Shown here piece after piece: positions 52,383 to 62,400 of a stretch of 64,000 nt of DNA (its first letter is position 1; each line of letters opens with the position of its first letter). The notes beneath the pieces were generated by a model that saw only the letters and a program-made list of their open reading frames with translations, made no database searches and was not told where the DNA came from. Origin of the DNA: Acidimicrobiia bacterium (GTDB lineage: Bacteria > Actinomycetota > Acidimicrobiia > Spongiisociales > UBA5794); NCBI GenBank assembly GCA_036396535.1, contig DASWKR010000035.1, positions 62,001-126,000 of the forward strand. Direction: 5' to 3'. The translations under genes were made by a program, and so were the position numbers.

Positions 52383-53387
52383 ATGACGACGCTTTCCCGC
52401 ATTCGCTCGAGCCCATGGACCCGCACCCTGGTGGCGGCGGTCGCAGTGCTCCTGTTGTTCGAGTTCGGCGTCGCCAGGTCGAAGGCGGCGATGGGGCTGA
52501 CGTCCGGCCTCTTCGTCGGGGCGACGTTCGCCATCGAGGACAGCATCATCGAGCCTGGACCGGACCCGGAGGTCCTGCTGTTCGGCTCGAGCCGGATCCA
52601 AGCGGCTCTCTCCCCCAGGATGATGGAAGCCGACCTCGGCCTCGACGGGGGAACCGTGATGAACCTGGCCCAGCCGTTCGGCGACGCCGTCGTCGGACGC
52701 ATCGTGTACGAGCGCAACCGGGAGAAGCTGTCGCGCGCCGGCATCGCGGTGGTCGGCGTCGAGATGTGGGACGTCTTCGGTCCTGCCTCGATCGACCCGA
52801 CGACGGAATACCTCCTCCCTCTCGGAGAGCGTCTCGAGTACGGGGGCAAGGACGAGATCTCGCTCCTCATCGGTGCGACCTGGAAGACGTACGCCATCCG
52901 GCGGATCCTCCCCCAGCTCATCTCCAACATCATCGCCGGCGGAGCGGAGACGGGGCCGGTGGCTCCCGACGGGCGCCTGCAGTTCTTCGCTGCGGATGCC
53001 GACGGCCCGGCCACCATCAACGCCGCGGAGCAGTTCGACGAGAGGTTCGGGAGGCTCGAGGAGCCGGGAGCCTTCGACTCATCGAGCCACCGGGCGGACC
53101 TCGCCGAGCTCGTTGCAACGCTCCAGGCCGACGGCATGCAGGTCATCCTCGTGCACCTTCCTCTCCGGTCCGACTTCCTCCCCGAGCTCGAGCGCAGGCT
53201 CCCGAACGCGATGGAGCAGTTCGCCCGGGTGCTCGAAGACGTCCCGGGTGTCGCCACGGTCGACCTGGGAACGACGCTGGCCGCGCTCGGCCTGCCGGAC
53301 ACCGGCTACTACGACTTCGGCCACGCCGCCGAGTCCGGGGTGGCAGCGCTGACGCGGCACGTCGCGCGCGTCATCGGCGACGTGTGA
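52383..53387 (+). CDS. Exported SGNH-like partner of the MBOAT protein
   Basis: A 334-residue protein with an N-terminal membrane segment (TLVAAVAVLLLFEFGVA). The block I motif LLFGSSRIQAALSP near residue 62 supplies a Ser nucleophile, and YYDFGHAAESG near 310 looks like the D-x-x-H catalytic pair of SGNH hydrolases. Such proteins finish acetyl transfer onto glycans on the outer face (AlgX, AlgJ, DltD-like). It starts 2 bases after the MBOAT stop. Identity as an SGNH enzyme rests on the two motifs only. Confidence 0.7.
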   Translation: MTTLSRIRSSPWTRTLVAAVAVLLLFEFGVARSKAAMGLTSGLFVGATFAIEDSIIEPGPDPEVLLFGSSRIQAALSPRMMEADLGLDGGTVMNLAQPFGDAVVGRIVYERNREKLSRAGIAVVGVEMWDVFGPASIDPTTEYLLPLGERLEYGGKDEISLLIGATWKTYAIRRILPQLISNIIAGGAETGPVAPDGRLQFFAADADGPATINAAEQFDERFGRLEEPGAFDSSSHRADLAELVATLQADGMQVILVHLPLRSDFLPELERRLPNAMEQFARVLEDVPGVATVDLGTTLAALGLPDTGYYDFGHAAESGVAALTRHVARVIGDV

Positions 53388-53420
53388 GCTTCGCCCGACA
53401 GAGTCCCGGTGAAGCCGCAG

Positions 53421-53446
53421 CGCCTCGGCCACCGGAGGCCGAGGCG
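53421..53446. terminator. Bidirectional 10-bp hairpin terminator
   Basis: CGCCTCGGCC (53421-53430) pairs exactly with GGCCGAGGCG (53437-53446) around ACCGGA. It fills the 61-base gap between the convergent SGNH-like and DUF2179 genes. GC-rich and without a T-run, as in many high-GC terminators. Confidence 0.7.
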
Positions 53447-53448
53447 GC

Positions 53449-53973
53449 TCACTTCCTGATCCGGGCAGCCTTCATGGTGGTGACCTGAGCCGCCTCGACC
53501 TCGTCGACCGTCACGAAAGCGGCCGGGTTGGCGGCATGGACGAGCTGGAGGGCCTCGGGAAGTCGCTTGCGCGAGATCGCCGAGATCGTGAGACGTACCT
53601 CGCCGTCGCGCCCCTCGGCGTTCACCACGGTGACCCTGAACCCGGCATCTCGCATCCGGCCGGCGACCGGCGGTGTCTCGATGGGAGCCATGATCCGCAC
53701 CATCACCTGACCGTCGGCGATCCACCTGTCGATCGACCCCCCGAGGGCGGTTCCGAGCCCGAAGCCCGCGGCATAGGCCGCCACCTTGTACCACTCGTCG
53801 AGGTCGCTCAGAACGAGACCCGCGGCAACCACCCAGGAGAGCGACTCGAAGAAGCCGAGTATGCCCGCGACGAAGCGCTTGCCGCGAACGAGGTTCGTGA
53901 TGCGCAGCGTGCCGACCGAGACGTCGAGCAGGCGCAGCGCGATGATTCCGAGGACGGTGAGTAAGACGACCAT
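53449..53973 (-). CDS. UPF0316-type membrane protein with DUF2179 domain
   Basis: A 174-residue protein. Three N-terminal helices (VVLLTVLGIIALRLLDVSVG, GFFESLSWVVAAGLVLSDL, YAAGFGLGTALGGSIDRWIA) match the DUF5698/UPF0316 group. The remaining ~70 residues form a DUF2179-like alpha/beta domain (MRDAGFRVTVVNAEGRDGEV). Members with this fold in YitT-type proteins may sense a small ligand. Function unknown. ATG 53973 is the start that brings the first helix to the N-terminus. Confidence 0.8.
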   Translation of the reverse strand: MVVLLTVLGIIALRLLDVSVGTLRITNLVRGKRFVAGILGFFESLSWVVAAGLVLSDLDEWYKVAAYAAGFGLGTALGGSIDRWIADGQVMVRIMAPIETPPVAGRMRDAGFRVTVVNAEGRDGEVRLTISAISRKRLPEALQLVHAANPAAFVTVDEVEAAQVTTMKAARIRK

Positions 53974-54153
53974 GGCCGGGCGGGACCCTAACGAGGTGAC
54001 GGACTTGTGCACGAGACCGACGGAGCGGTCGCGCCCCTCATCGGTTGGGTGGATGCGTAACTTGAGGGAGCCTCCTCCGCAGCCGACCCGGTGAACCAGG
54101 ATCGGCTCGAGTGGAAGCTCGGGGAGACGGCGGAGTGCCCGGTCGGTGATCCG

Positions 54154-54876
54154 TCAGGACGTGAGTCCGAGCTCCGCCTTGAGCTCTTCGAGCTTGGCGT
54201 CCGCCTGCACCACGTTGATCGCTTCCTTGAGCTCGGCCTCGGCACCGTCGGGCGTGGCCTCACGAAGCTCGGCCTTGGCCATGGCCTCGGCCTTGCGGGC
54301 TTCGATCTTCTCCTCGACCTTGTCGAGTGACGGGGCGTCGTAGTCCATCGTGTTCGAGAGGGTGTCGACAGCCTTGTTGACCGACTCCTGCATCTTGGCT
54401 GCCTCGAGGCTCCCGAGCAGCTCCATGCGTCGCGCCGCCAGCTCCTGAACCCGCATGGCGTTCTGCTGGACCGCCTCCTTGGCACTCTCGGCCTGGCCGG
54501 TTGCCGTCTCGTACTGGGTCCTGAGCGTCGCCAAGTTGTTCTCCGCCGCTTGGAGCTTCATGGCGATGGACTGCGCCGTTTGGGTCCATTTCGCCTGCTC
54601 GGCGGCATCGCCGGAGGACCTGCCCCCTTCGGCGCGCAGCAGAGCCTGCTTGGCCATCTCGCGGGCCTCGCCCACATCTCCTGCGGCACGCTCCATCTTG
54701 CTCTCGAGCTGGGTGCGATGTGCCACGACCTTGGCTGCTTGGTTGCGAAGCTCCTGGTCGCGCCTGCGAGCCTCGGTGATCGCCTGCTCGATCTCGATCT
54801 CAGGATTCATCGCCCGTTCGGCGCTCGTCCTGAACAGAGCCGCGATGTAGCCCCACAACCGCCTCAAGAAACCCAT
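54154..54876 (-). CDS. PspA/IM30-family membrane stress protein
   Basis: A 240-residue, nearly all-helical coiled coil. The amphipathic N-terminus MGFLRRLWGYIAALFR binds membrane. The QAITEARRRDQELRNQAAKV segment and long heptads run to residue ~200. PspA polymers stabilise a damaged membrane. The ATG has a GAGGAAGG ribosome site. It follows the TPM gene upstream with 60 bases between their ends and shares its strand, a pairing seen in many bacteria. Confidence 0.9.
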   Translation of the reverse strand: MGFLRRLWGYIAALFRTSAERAMNPEIEIEQAITEARRRDQELRNQAAKVVAHRTQLESKMERAAGDVGEAREMAKQALLRAEGGRSSGDAAEQAKWTQTAQSIAMKLQAAENNLATLRTQYETATGQAESAKEAVQQNAMRVQELAARRMELLGSLEAAKMQESVNKAVDTLSNTMDYDAPSLDKVEEKIEARKAEAMAKAELREATPDGAEAELKEAINVVQADAKLEELKAELGLTS

Positions 54877-54936
54877 GTGTGTCCTTCCTCGCAGGGAGGC
54901 GGAGTCTAACGGCGGGTGGAGCGGTGCTCTCTGCCG

Positions 54937-56133
54937 TCAACCCCTGCGGCGCTTGCCGCCTCTCACCCGTCGGCCGCCGCTGCCCTGGCGTTCCCCGCCG
55001 GCGGTCCGACGGTCCAGCTGCGACGGGGTCGGCACCGGACCCGAGGAGCTCGTCCGCCCCGGCGGTGTCCTTCTGCCGACCATCCCGCTGAGGCGTCCCG
55101 ACCGCCCCCTGCCGCTCATCACCGCGCCCCCGACCACGATCAGCAGATCGGTGATCGAAGGTCCCGAGTACGAGCTGCGCCTCGTCGGCCTCCTCTCGTA
55201 CTGGACCTGCTCGCCGGCTGTGCTGCCTGCTTCGCCTGGCGACGGCACCCGGGCGGCCGGTTCCAGCCGCTTCGACTCGGGGCGGGCCGGGAGGGGCTTG
55301 CCGTCGAGGACCGCCTCGGCCGAGTCGAGTTGCCAGATGGCCGTGTCGAGACGGTTGGACAGACCGATCAGCTGCTCCGGCGTCTCGGCGGCCGGGAACG
55401 CATCGGACACCTCGCTGTACGTCTGGGCCGCCTCCTCATAGAAGCCGTCGGCTCCGACGTCGTCTGCAGAACGGACCTCGTCCTCCATGTCGAGTATGTC
55501 GTTGGCGAGTGCGCTCATCTGCTGCTCGACTGCGTGGCGCGCCTTGGAGAGCTGCCCTGCTGCATCGGCGGCGGATCTCCTCCTGCTTCGCACCGCCAGC
55601 CATACGAACAGGCCGACGACGCCCACCGCCAGGAGGAGGAGCCACAGGAGGCCGGCCCCTCCGCCACCACCCTCCCCGGCGTCGTCGATCGGCGCTTCGG
55701 TCAGGGTCGATGCGAACGTGGCGGCGACGGCTGCGTCGTCGCCTCCGACGTCGACGGCTCGCTCGAGCGCCGCCTGGATCTCGATGTCCGTGTACACCTC
55801 GGGAATCCCGTCGAAGCCGACCGTCTCGGGCGCCAGGACCACGACTATCGAGGAGCCGAGCCGCTCGAACACGGCACCGGCGAACGTCGTTGCGCCGGCG
55901 GGCGGCTCTCTGGCGAGGACGACCAGCGTGAGGTTCTCTCCCTCGCTGCGCACGTCGGAGACGACTCGCCCGATGTCGGCGGCCGTGGCGGAGGAGCCGT
56001 CCTCGACGTAGAACCCCTGATCGACGACCTCGGCGGCCACCTCGTCCGGCTCCGCCGCCAGCGCCGGAGATCCGGCGAGTACCAGCCACGAGGTGATGCC
56101 GAGAAGGGCCACCCCGGCACGACGCAGAGTCAT
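54937..56133 (-). CDS. TPM-domain membrane protein (DUF477), PspA partner
   Basis: A 398-residue protein. A signal peptide (residues 1-26, ending SPALAAEP) is followed by a TPM domain to ~150 (GRVVSDVRSEGENLTLVVLA, FERLGSSIVVVLAPETVG), a Gly-rich hinge, and one helix near 160-180 (AGLLWLLLLAVGVVGLFVWL). A cytoplasmic helical region and a long Arg/Gly/Ser tail follow. TPM proteins accompany PspA or photosystem repair. TAACCT 6 bases before the ATG suggests a leaderless message. Confidence 0.82.
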   Translation of the reverse strand: MTLRRAGVALLGITSWLVLAGSPALAAEPDEVAAEVVDQGFYVEDGSSATAADIGRVVSDVRSEGENLTLVVLAREPPAGATTFAGAVFERLGSSIVVVLAPETVGFDGIPEVYTDIEIQAALERAVDVGGDDAAVAATFASTLTEAPIDDAGEGGGGGAGLLWLLLLAVGVVGLFVWLAVRSRRRSAADAAGQLSKARHAVEQQMSALANDILDMEDEVRSADDVGADGFYEEAAQTYSEVSDAFPAAETPEQLIGLSNRLDTAIWQLDSAEAVLDGKPLPARPESKRLEPAARVPSPGEAGSTAGEQVQYERRPTRRSSYSGPSITDLLIVVGGAVMSGRGRSGRLSGMVGRRTPPGRTSSSGPVPTPSQLDRRTAGGERQGSGGRRVRGGKRRRG

Positions 56134-56139
56134 GCGGGC

Positions 56140-56145
56140 AGGTTA
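56140..56145 (-). promoter_or_regulatory. -10 box of leaderless TPM gene
   Basis: TAACCT on the minus strand (56145-56140), 6 bases before the ATG at 56133. Confidence 0.4.
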
Positions 56146-56210
56146 GATGCCGGGTGGCGTTCGCCATCCTTCGGGGCAGCAGAGTCACCCGGCGGGTGCA
56201 GCCGCAACCG

Positions 56211-57128
56211 TCACCGCCTGCCGGCGGCGGCCCTCAGGAAGAACCGGAGATTGCCGGGTCGCTCGGCGAGCCGCCGCGTGAGATACGGGTACCAGGCGAC
56301 ACCGTACGGCACGTAGACCCGAACCGGATAACCACGAGCCACCAGGTCGCGCTGCAAGGGCCCTCGCACGCCGTACAGCATCTGGAACTCGTAGTTCCCC
56401 GGGCGCCGCTCTGCCAGCCGGCGGGCATGGGCGATCCTGTCGTCGTCGTGGGAGGCGATGGCCGGCCTGACGCTCTCCGCCGCCATGAGCACGGTCAGCA
56501 GCCGGTCGTAGCTCTCGTCCACCTCTTCCTGTTGCTGGAACGCGACACCTTCCGCCTCGAGATACGCCCCCTTGCAGAGGCGGATGTGGCCACCGAGCGG
56601 GATGATCCTCTCGAGGTCGGACGCCGTTCTCCTCAGGTAGGCCTGCACGGCGACGCCGAGGTTGCCGTGGTCCGCCTGGGCGGCGGAGTACAGGTCGATG
56701 GTGGCAGCCGTGTAGGCACTCTCCTCCATGTCGACTGTGACCGTGGTGCCGACCGCCTGGGCACGCCGCGCCAGCGCAGCCAGGGACTCCGCCACGAGGC
56801 CGTCACTGAGGCCGAGCCCGAGCTGCGTCAGCTTCACAGACACGTTGGCGTCGAGGCCGCTGTCTCCGATCTCGTCGAGCGCCGCCAGGTAGTCGTCGCG
56901 AGCTGCCGCAACGGCTGCCGCGTCCTCGACGTGCTCGCCGAGGTGGTCGAGCGAGACGCTGAAGCCTTCGGCGTTGAGGCGCTTGGCGACCGTGATGGCC
57001 TCGTCGAGGGACTCGCCCGCGACGAACCTGGCGGCGAGTGCTCGTCCGGGGCGTGTCTCGGTGAACATCTTGCGGACGATGGGCCTCTCGGTGACGATCA
57101 TCAGCGCCTTGCCGAGCCTCCCGGGCAC
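56211..57128 (-). CDS. Proline dehydrogenase
   Basis: A 305-residue monofunctional ProDH barrel that oxidises proline to pyrroline-5-carboxylate with FAD. Landmarks include SVSLDHLGEHVED near residue 57, VSVKLTQLGLGL near 98, TVDMEESAYTAATIDLY near 130, GGHIRLCKGAYLEAEGVAF near 178 and the FQMLYGVRG motif near 248. The final YVPYGVAWYPYLTRRLAERP holds the substrate Arg pair. GTG start 2 bases after the proC stop. Catabolic and synthetic proline genes in one operon could form a futile cycle. Confidence 0.93.
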   Translation of the reverse strand: MPGRLGKALMIVTERPIVRKMFTETRPGRALAARFVAGESLDEAITVAKRLNAEGFSVSLDHLGEHVEDAAAVAAARDDYLAALDEIGDSGLDANVSVKLTQLGLGLSDGLVAESLAALARRAQAVGTTVTVDMEESAYTAATIDLYSAAQADHGNLGVAVQAYLRRTASDLERIIPLGGHIRLCKGAYLEAEGVAFQQQEEVDESYDRLLTVLMAAESVRPAIASHDDDRIAHARRLAERRPGNYEFQMLYGVRGPLQRDLVARGYPVRVYVPYGVAWYPYLTRRLAERPGNLRFFLRAAAGRR

Positions 57129-57130
57129 CG

Positions 57131-57949
57131 TCAGGCCTCGCCCCTGGCCGCCTCGCCCATCTCGCGCGACCGTTGCGCCGCGGCCCGCACCGCATCCTCC
57201 ATGAGCGCTCGAAAGCCGCCGTCCTCGAGCACGTGCATCGCCGCCGCGGTGGTTCCGCCCGGCGAGGTGACCTCACCACGCAGGCGGAAGGCGCTCTTCT
57301 CGGACTCCGACAGCAGGACACCAGCGCCGCGGATGGTCTGGTCGACGAGCAACTCGGCGGCGTGGTGGGGCAGACCTTCCCTGATCGCCGCCTCCGTGAG
57401 GGCCTCCGCCAGCAGGAAGACGTATGCCGGGCCCGTCCCGGACACGGCGGTCACGGCATCGAGGAGGTCTTCGCTGAGGTGGATCGTCTTGCCGACGGCG
57501 CCCAGCACCGCGGCCGCCTTCTCCTCCGCCCCCAGATCGACGTGCGTTCCCGTGCAATAGGCGGTCATGCCCTCGTCGACGGCCGCCGGCGTGTTCGGCA
57601 TCGAGCGAACGACGGGCACGCCCGGGAGGGCGGCCTCGTAGACCGAGATCGGTACGCCCGCGGCAACGGACACCACCACCTGGCTCTCGTCGACGACCCC
57701 CTGCAACTCCGCCAGCAGGCCGGGAACGTCCTTGGGCTTGACCGCGATCACGAGGACTTGGCGGCCTTGCGCGACCTTGCCGGCGTCGACCAGGGTGACG
57801 AGCCCGGTACGCCGCTCGGTCTCGCGGGCGCGCTCCTCGCGTCTGGCGGCGAGGGTCACGTTCTCCTCGGGCCAGCCGGCGCGCAAGAGCCCGGAAGCAA
57901 TGATCTCGCCGAGCGAGCCAGCGCCGAGGATGGCGACGGTCGGGTGCAC
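57131..57949 (-). CDS. proC: Pyrroline-5-carboxylate reductase
   Basis: A 272-residue NADPH enzyme that reduces pyrroline-5-carboxylate to proline. The nucleotide-binding AILGAGSLGEIIASGLLRAG is at residues 6-25. VIAVKPKDVPGLL is near 70, RSMPNTPAAVDEGMTAY near 115, and the C-terminal signature AVSGTGPAYVFLLAEALTEA near 170 with VTSPGGTTAAAMHVLEDGGF near 230. GTG start. First gene of the proline pair. Confidence 0.94.
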   Translation of the reverse strand: MHPTVAILGAGSLGEIIASGLLRAGWPEENVTLAARREERARETERRTGLVTLVDAGKVAQGRQVLVIAVKPKDVPGLLAELQGVVDESQVVVSVAAGVPISVYEAALPGVPVVRSMPNTPAAVDEGMTAYCTGTHVDLGAEEKAAAVLGAVGKTIHLSEDLLDAVTAVSGTGPAYVFLLAEALTEAAIREGLPHHAAELLVDQTIRGAGVLLSESEKSAFRLRGEVTSPGGTTAAAMHVLEDGGFRALMEDAVRAAAQRSREMGEAARGEA

Positions 57950-57983
57950 GGAGCGATGATACGGCTCGCCGCCGGCTGGCCGG

Positions 57984-57989
57984 TACCCT
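57984..57989 (+). promoter_or_regulatory. -10 box of leaderless YibE/F gene
   Basis: TACCCT, 7 bases before the ATG at 57997, with no ribosome site. Confidence 0.4.
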
Positions 57990-57996
57990 GCGCGTC

Positions 57997-59448
57997 ATGG
58001 CCGACACGCCGCGGCGGTCCGAGGACGATGCGGAGCGCGATCTCGACGATTGGCTCGCCTTCGCCGACGAGCCGCCGCCCCCAACCGGAAGATCGCGCGG
58101 TCGGGGCCTGGCCGTCGCCCCGGTCGTGATAGCAGTCGTGATCGTCGTAGGCATCGTCCTCCTCCGCCCGACCGGCGAGTCGCGAGATGCCGCGGCCCGT
58201 GCGGTCTCCGAGCTCGGTATCCCGACGGAGTTCCACGCCGCCGCCGTCACCGGCGTCGCCTCGGCTCCGTGCGAGTTCGACGAGGCCGCCATCTGCTCCG
58301 ACGTGTCGTTCACCTTGCGGGCCGGCCCGGACGCCGGGTCGGTCTACGAGCAGGCTTTCGTCGAGGGCCCGTTGACCCCGCCTTTCGCAGTCGGTGACAC
58401 CGCCATCCTCTCGTACCGGGCGCCGAATGCCACCGTGCTCGGCTCCGTCGAGAATCCCTGCAGCTTCGACGACGCCTCGACCTGCTGGACGGTGTCCGTG
58501 GCGATCGAAGGCGGGTCACCTGCGGTCGTCGAGGTGCTGGACGACGATCCCGTTTCGTTCCTGCTGCCCGGTGAGAGCGTCGACGTGACATACCTCGACC
58601 AGGGTGGGGACCTGGTGGTCACGTCGGCAGCCCGGCCCACCGTGGCGACCCAGTATCAATTCGCCGACTTCCAGCGGCGCAGCGTGCTGCTGTGGCTTGC
58701 GATCGTCTTCGTCGTCGCCGTAGTCGCCCTCGGCCGCTGGAAGGGCGTCGCCGCCATCGGAGGACTGCTCGCTTCGATCGCAGTCCTCCTGCTGTTCGTC
58801 CTCCCGGCCATACTCGACGGCCGCAACCCGGTCCTGGTGGCCGTCTTCGGCGCGGCCGCCATCGCCGTCATCGCCCTCTACGGGTCTCACGGGTTCGGTC
58901 CGCGGACGACCGTGGCGCTCCTCGGCATGATCGCAGCGCTCGGGCTGACGGCCGTGCTCTCGTGGGTGGTCGTATCCCTGTCCCGCTTCTCGGGATTCGC
59001 CTCCGAAGAGGCAACCTTGTTGAGCATCTTCGAGGGGATCGACGTTCCCGGGCTCGTGCTGGCCGGAATCGTGCTCGGGGCGGCAGGCGCCCTCGACGAT
59101 GTCACGATCACGCAGGCGGCGGCCGTCTGGCAGCTCCGTGCCGCCAACCCTTCGCTCTCGATGGTGGAGTTGTGGCGCAGAGGGATCGCCATCGGCCGAG
59201 ACCACATCGCTGCGACCGTGAACACGCTGCTGCTCGCATACGCAGGAGCGGCCCTTCCCCTGATGATCCTGTTCGTGTTGGCTAGGCAGTCGCTTGGAGC
59301 GGCAGTGAACGGAGAGGTGGTCGCGATCGAGGTCGTCCGTACGCTCGTCGGCAGCATCGGCCTCGTGGCGGCGGTGCCGCTGACGACGTGGCTGGCGGCC
59401 CTGGTGGCCTCGAACAGACCGGTCAGGCAGGCAGGCGGTCACCGATGA
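57997..59448 (+). CDS. YibE/F-family membrane protein
   Basis: A 483-residue protein. One N-terminal helix (VVIAVVIVVGIVLLRPTGES) leads to an external domain of ~165 residues with two Cys pairs (CEFDEAAIC and CSFDDASTC), probably disulfides made by the DsbB system. Seven or more C-terminal helices carry the family signature LVLAGIVLGAAGALDDVTIT near residue 350. YibE/F function is unknown, though the family is often near transport genes. The start follows a TACCCT box by 7 bases. Confidence 0.88.
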   Translation: MADTPRRSEDDAERDLDDWLAFADEPPPPTGRSRGRGLAVAPVVIAVVIVVGIVLLRPTGESRDAAARAVSELGIPTEFHAAAVTGVASAPCEFDEAAICSDVSFTLRAGPDAGSVYEQAFVEGPLTPPFAVGDTAILSYRAPNATVLGSVENPCSFDDASTCWTVSVAIEGGSPAVVEVLDDDPVSFLLPGESVDVTYLDQGGDLVVTSAARPTVATQYQFADFQRRSVLLWLAIVFVVAVVALGRWKGVAAIGGLLASIAVLLLFVLPAILDGRNPVLVAVFGAAAIAVIALYGSHGFGPRTTVALLGMIAALGLTAVLSWVVVSLSRFSGFASEEATLLSIFEGIDVPGLVLAGIVLGAAGALDDVTITQAAAVWQLRAANPSLSMVELWRRGIAIGRDHIAATVNTLLLAYAGAALPLMILFVLARQSLGAAVNGEVVAIEVVRTLVGSIGLVAAVPLTTWLAALVASNRPVRQAGGHR

Positions 59449-59470
59449 CGGTCCCCCGGGCAACGCCCCG

Positions 59471-62400
59471 TCACTGCCAGGCGACCTGGACGAGCTCGGT
59501 GGCTCCGTCACCGATGAGATAGCCACGCCCCGGCGGGAAGTGCGCTGGACCCCGTCTCGGTAGCGACACCTGGAACAGGTCGCCGTCACTGGCGACGTTC
59601 GGTCGCAGGGCGATTCCGATCCGGGACCTCCTCACGTCGCTGGTCCAATGGCCGTACGCCGAGCGCAGCAGGTCCGCAGACCCTGCTGCAACCACGTGGA
59701 CGGCCGGATCGCGCCGGGCGACGAGCGAGGCGATGTGGCCGTGGGCGTCATCGACCGACTCGGCGTCGTCGACAAGCACCAGGTGGAGTCCGGCGACGTC
59801 GGAGAGCCGCTCGAGCTCGGCCGCCTCTGTGAGGAGCACGTCGATGTCGGGTGAGTCCGCCAGCGCCGACCTGCGTGGTGCGATGGCCGTCACGAACACC
59901 TCCCTCCGAGCTCGCTTCACGACACAGGCGATCGTCGCCAGCGCCGTCGACTTCCCCGACCTGGCCGGGCCCGTCACCAGCGCGTGGTCGGCGTCCCGCA
60001 GCACGAATCCGGCAGGCATGAGATCGGAGTCGCCCATGCCGACCGGGATCATCCACTCGAGGTCGAAGATCCTTCCGCGGTCGACGATCTCGGGGATCTT
60101 CACCTCGCTCGACAGGGTCTCGATCACCCATGGTCTGACGGAGGCCTCCCGATGAGCGACGTCGGCCACCGCAGAGGCCAGGTCGCCGCCCCCCGGCAGG
60201 AAGACCTGCACTTCTCGTCCTGACCCCGACTCGAACGCCCTGCCGGGAGCGTCCGGCGGCTCGACCGCCGGCACTCCGAGGCTGGTGTAGTCGTAGCGAT
60301 CGGTGAGCCGCATGGCGAGCTTCACAGGAACCTGCCCGGCGATCTGTGCCGGCACGTCCGCCGGTTGCTTGGCCGACATGGCGACACAGACCCCGACACC
60401 CGGGCCGTCGGCGACGATGCGAGCGACCGTCCCCTTGATCGCCATGTCCGCCGGATCGTCGTAGGCGGCCGCCAGGCCGGCGTAGTTGTCGACGACGAGG
60501 AGCACGACCGGGAGTGCTTTGGCGCCGAGCGAGCCGCTCGCTGCCAACGCCCGCCGCCTGGCGATCTCATCGAGCACGTATCTGAGCAGTCTGGTCTGCT
60601 TGTCGCGCTCTCCGGCCCCGATCACCGCCCCGACGTGCGGCAGGTCCACCAGCGGCGCCAGCAGCTGGTCGTCGAAGTCCATCACGTAGGCGTGCAGGTC
60701 GTCGGGGGCGCATCGGCGCGCCAGGCCGACGACGAGCGCTGCGAGTGTCGTCGACGTGCCGCTGCCGCCCACTCCGTAGACGATGAGGTTGCCGTCGTCC
60801 GCCGACCACCAGGCGACCGCGGTGCGCTGACGGTGCGGCTCGTCTGCGAGCCCGATGGGCGTCGCGATCCGGCCTTCGGAGGAGTCCCCGGCGTCGAGAT
60901 CGGCGTCGCTGACGACCCGGGGCAGAGGTTCGGGCCATGGGAGCCTCTGTTGGCGGATTCCGAGACGTCTGGCGGCTTCGCCTGCTGCCGCCACGATGAG
61001 CTCGAGGTCGTTCGGCTGATCTTGCTGTGGGGCGGTCGCCAGACGCGGCTGCCTCGAGGCGAGCACGAACGGCTCGATGGCGAGCCTCCCTCCCCGGCCA
61101 CCGGCCGTGACGCCGGTGACCTGGGCGGCTTGAAAGGCGAGGATGTCGCCGGGACCGCGCCTCATGAACGCCCTCCCGGGCTGGTGGCGCCCGATCGCGG
61201 CGGCATCCGGGATCCCGATGACGTCGGCGGAGTCTGCGCCGTCGTGGACGCGAAGCGAGATGCGGAGATTCGTGTTCGCCCTGATGCTGTCGCTGACGAC
61301 TCCCCCGGGCCGCTGGGTCGCCAGGAGGAGGTGCACCCCCAGCGAGCGCCCCCGCTGTGCCACGTCCACGAGGGCCGCCATGAAGTCGGGCAGCTCCTTC
61401 GCCAGGGCGGCGAACTCGTCGATCACGACGAGCAGGCGTGGAAGGGCCTCCTCTCGATCGAGCGCGTGAAAGGCGTCGATGTCGCCTGCTCCTGCCTCTC
61501 GCAGCCTCTGCTCTCGATAGAGGAGCTCGGCCTCGAGACACGTGAGTGCCCGCTGCGCCAGATGACCATCGAGATCGGTGACCATCCCGACCGTGTGGGG
61601 CAGCGCAGCACACGCGTCGAAGGCGCTGCCACCCTTGTAGTCGACGAGGACGAAGTTGAGGTCGTCTGGTCCGTGACACACCGCCAGCGAGGCGACGAGG
61701 GATCGCAACAACTCGGACTTGCCGGAACCGGTGGTCCCGGCGAGGAGACCATGTGGGCCGTCGCGCACCACATCGACGACGACGACCCCTTCCCGGCCGG
61801 CTCCGATCGGGACGGCGTCGGCGGAGTCACGGCTCGCCCAGCGGCTACCGATCTCGTCCGCGGTCGGCGTCTCGATCCCGAGCAGATCGAGGAGATCGAC
61901 CCTGTCCGGCACGTCGGTCGACGTCCTCGAGTCGGGATCGGCCAGCTCGCCGAGTGACCGGGCACACGCCCGGGCCGCGCTCGTCGAGTAGTACCAAGTG
62001 TCGACGCCGGTGACTCGCTCGCCACGCGAGGGGATTCGCAAGACGGCCGAGCCCGTTTCGTCGACCTCGACGATGGCGGCGCACGCCGATGGCAGGCTCG
62101 ACACGGCGTCGGCGATGGCGATACCGCAGAGCCGGCCTGCGGAGCTCGCCGCCAGCACGTCGCGCAGGATCGTGTGCTCCGGCGATGAAGCGTCGCCGAC
62201 GTCCACGACGACGAGGGTCGTCCTGCGAGAGGGGCCCTCGTCGTCGGCGACGACGAGAGGGTGGAGCACGGCGAGCGCGTCGCCCGGTTCGGTGACGACC
62301 GCTCGCAGACCGCCGGCGACGGAGAGGTGCGGGAGCCACTTCAGCCAGTCCCAATCGCCCGGCCGGTCGGTGGCGATCACGATCCCGAGGTCGCATGGAC

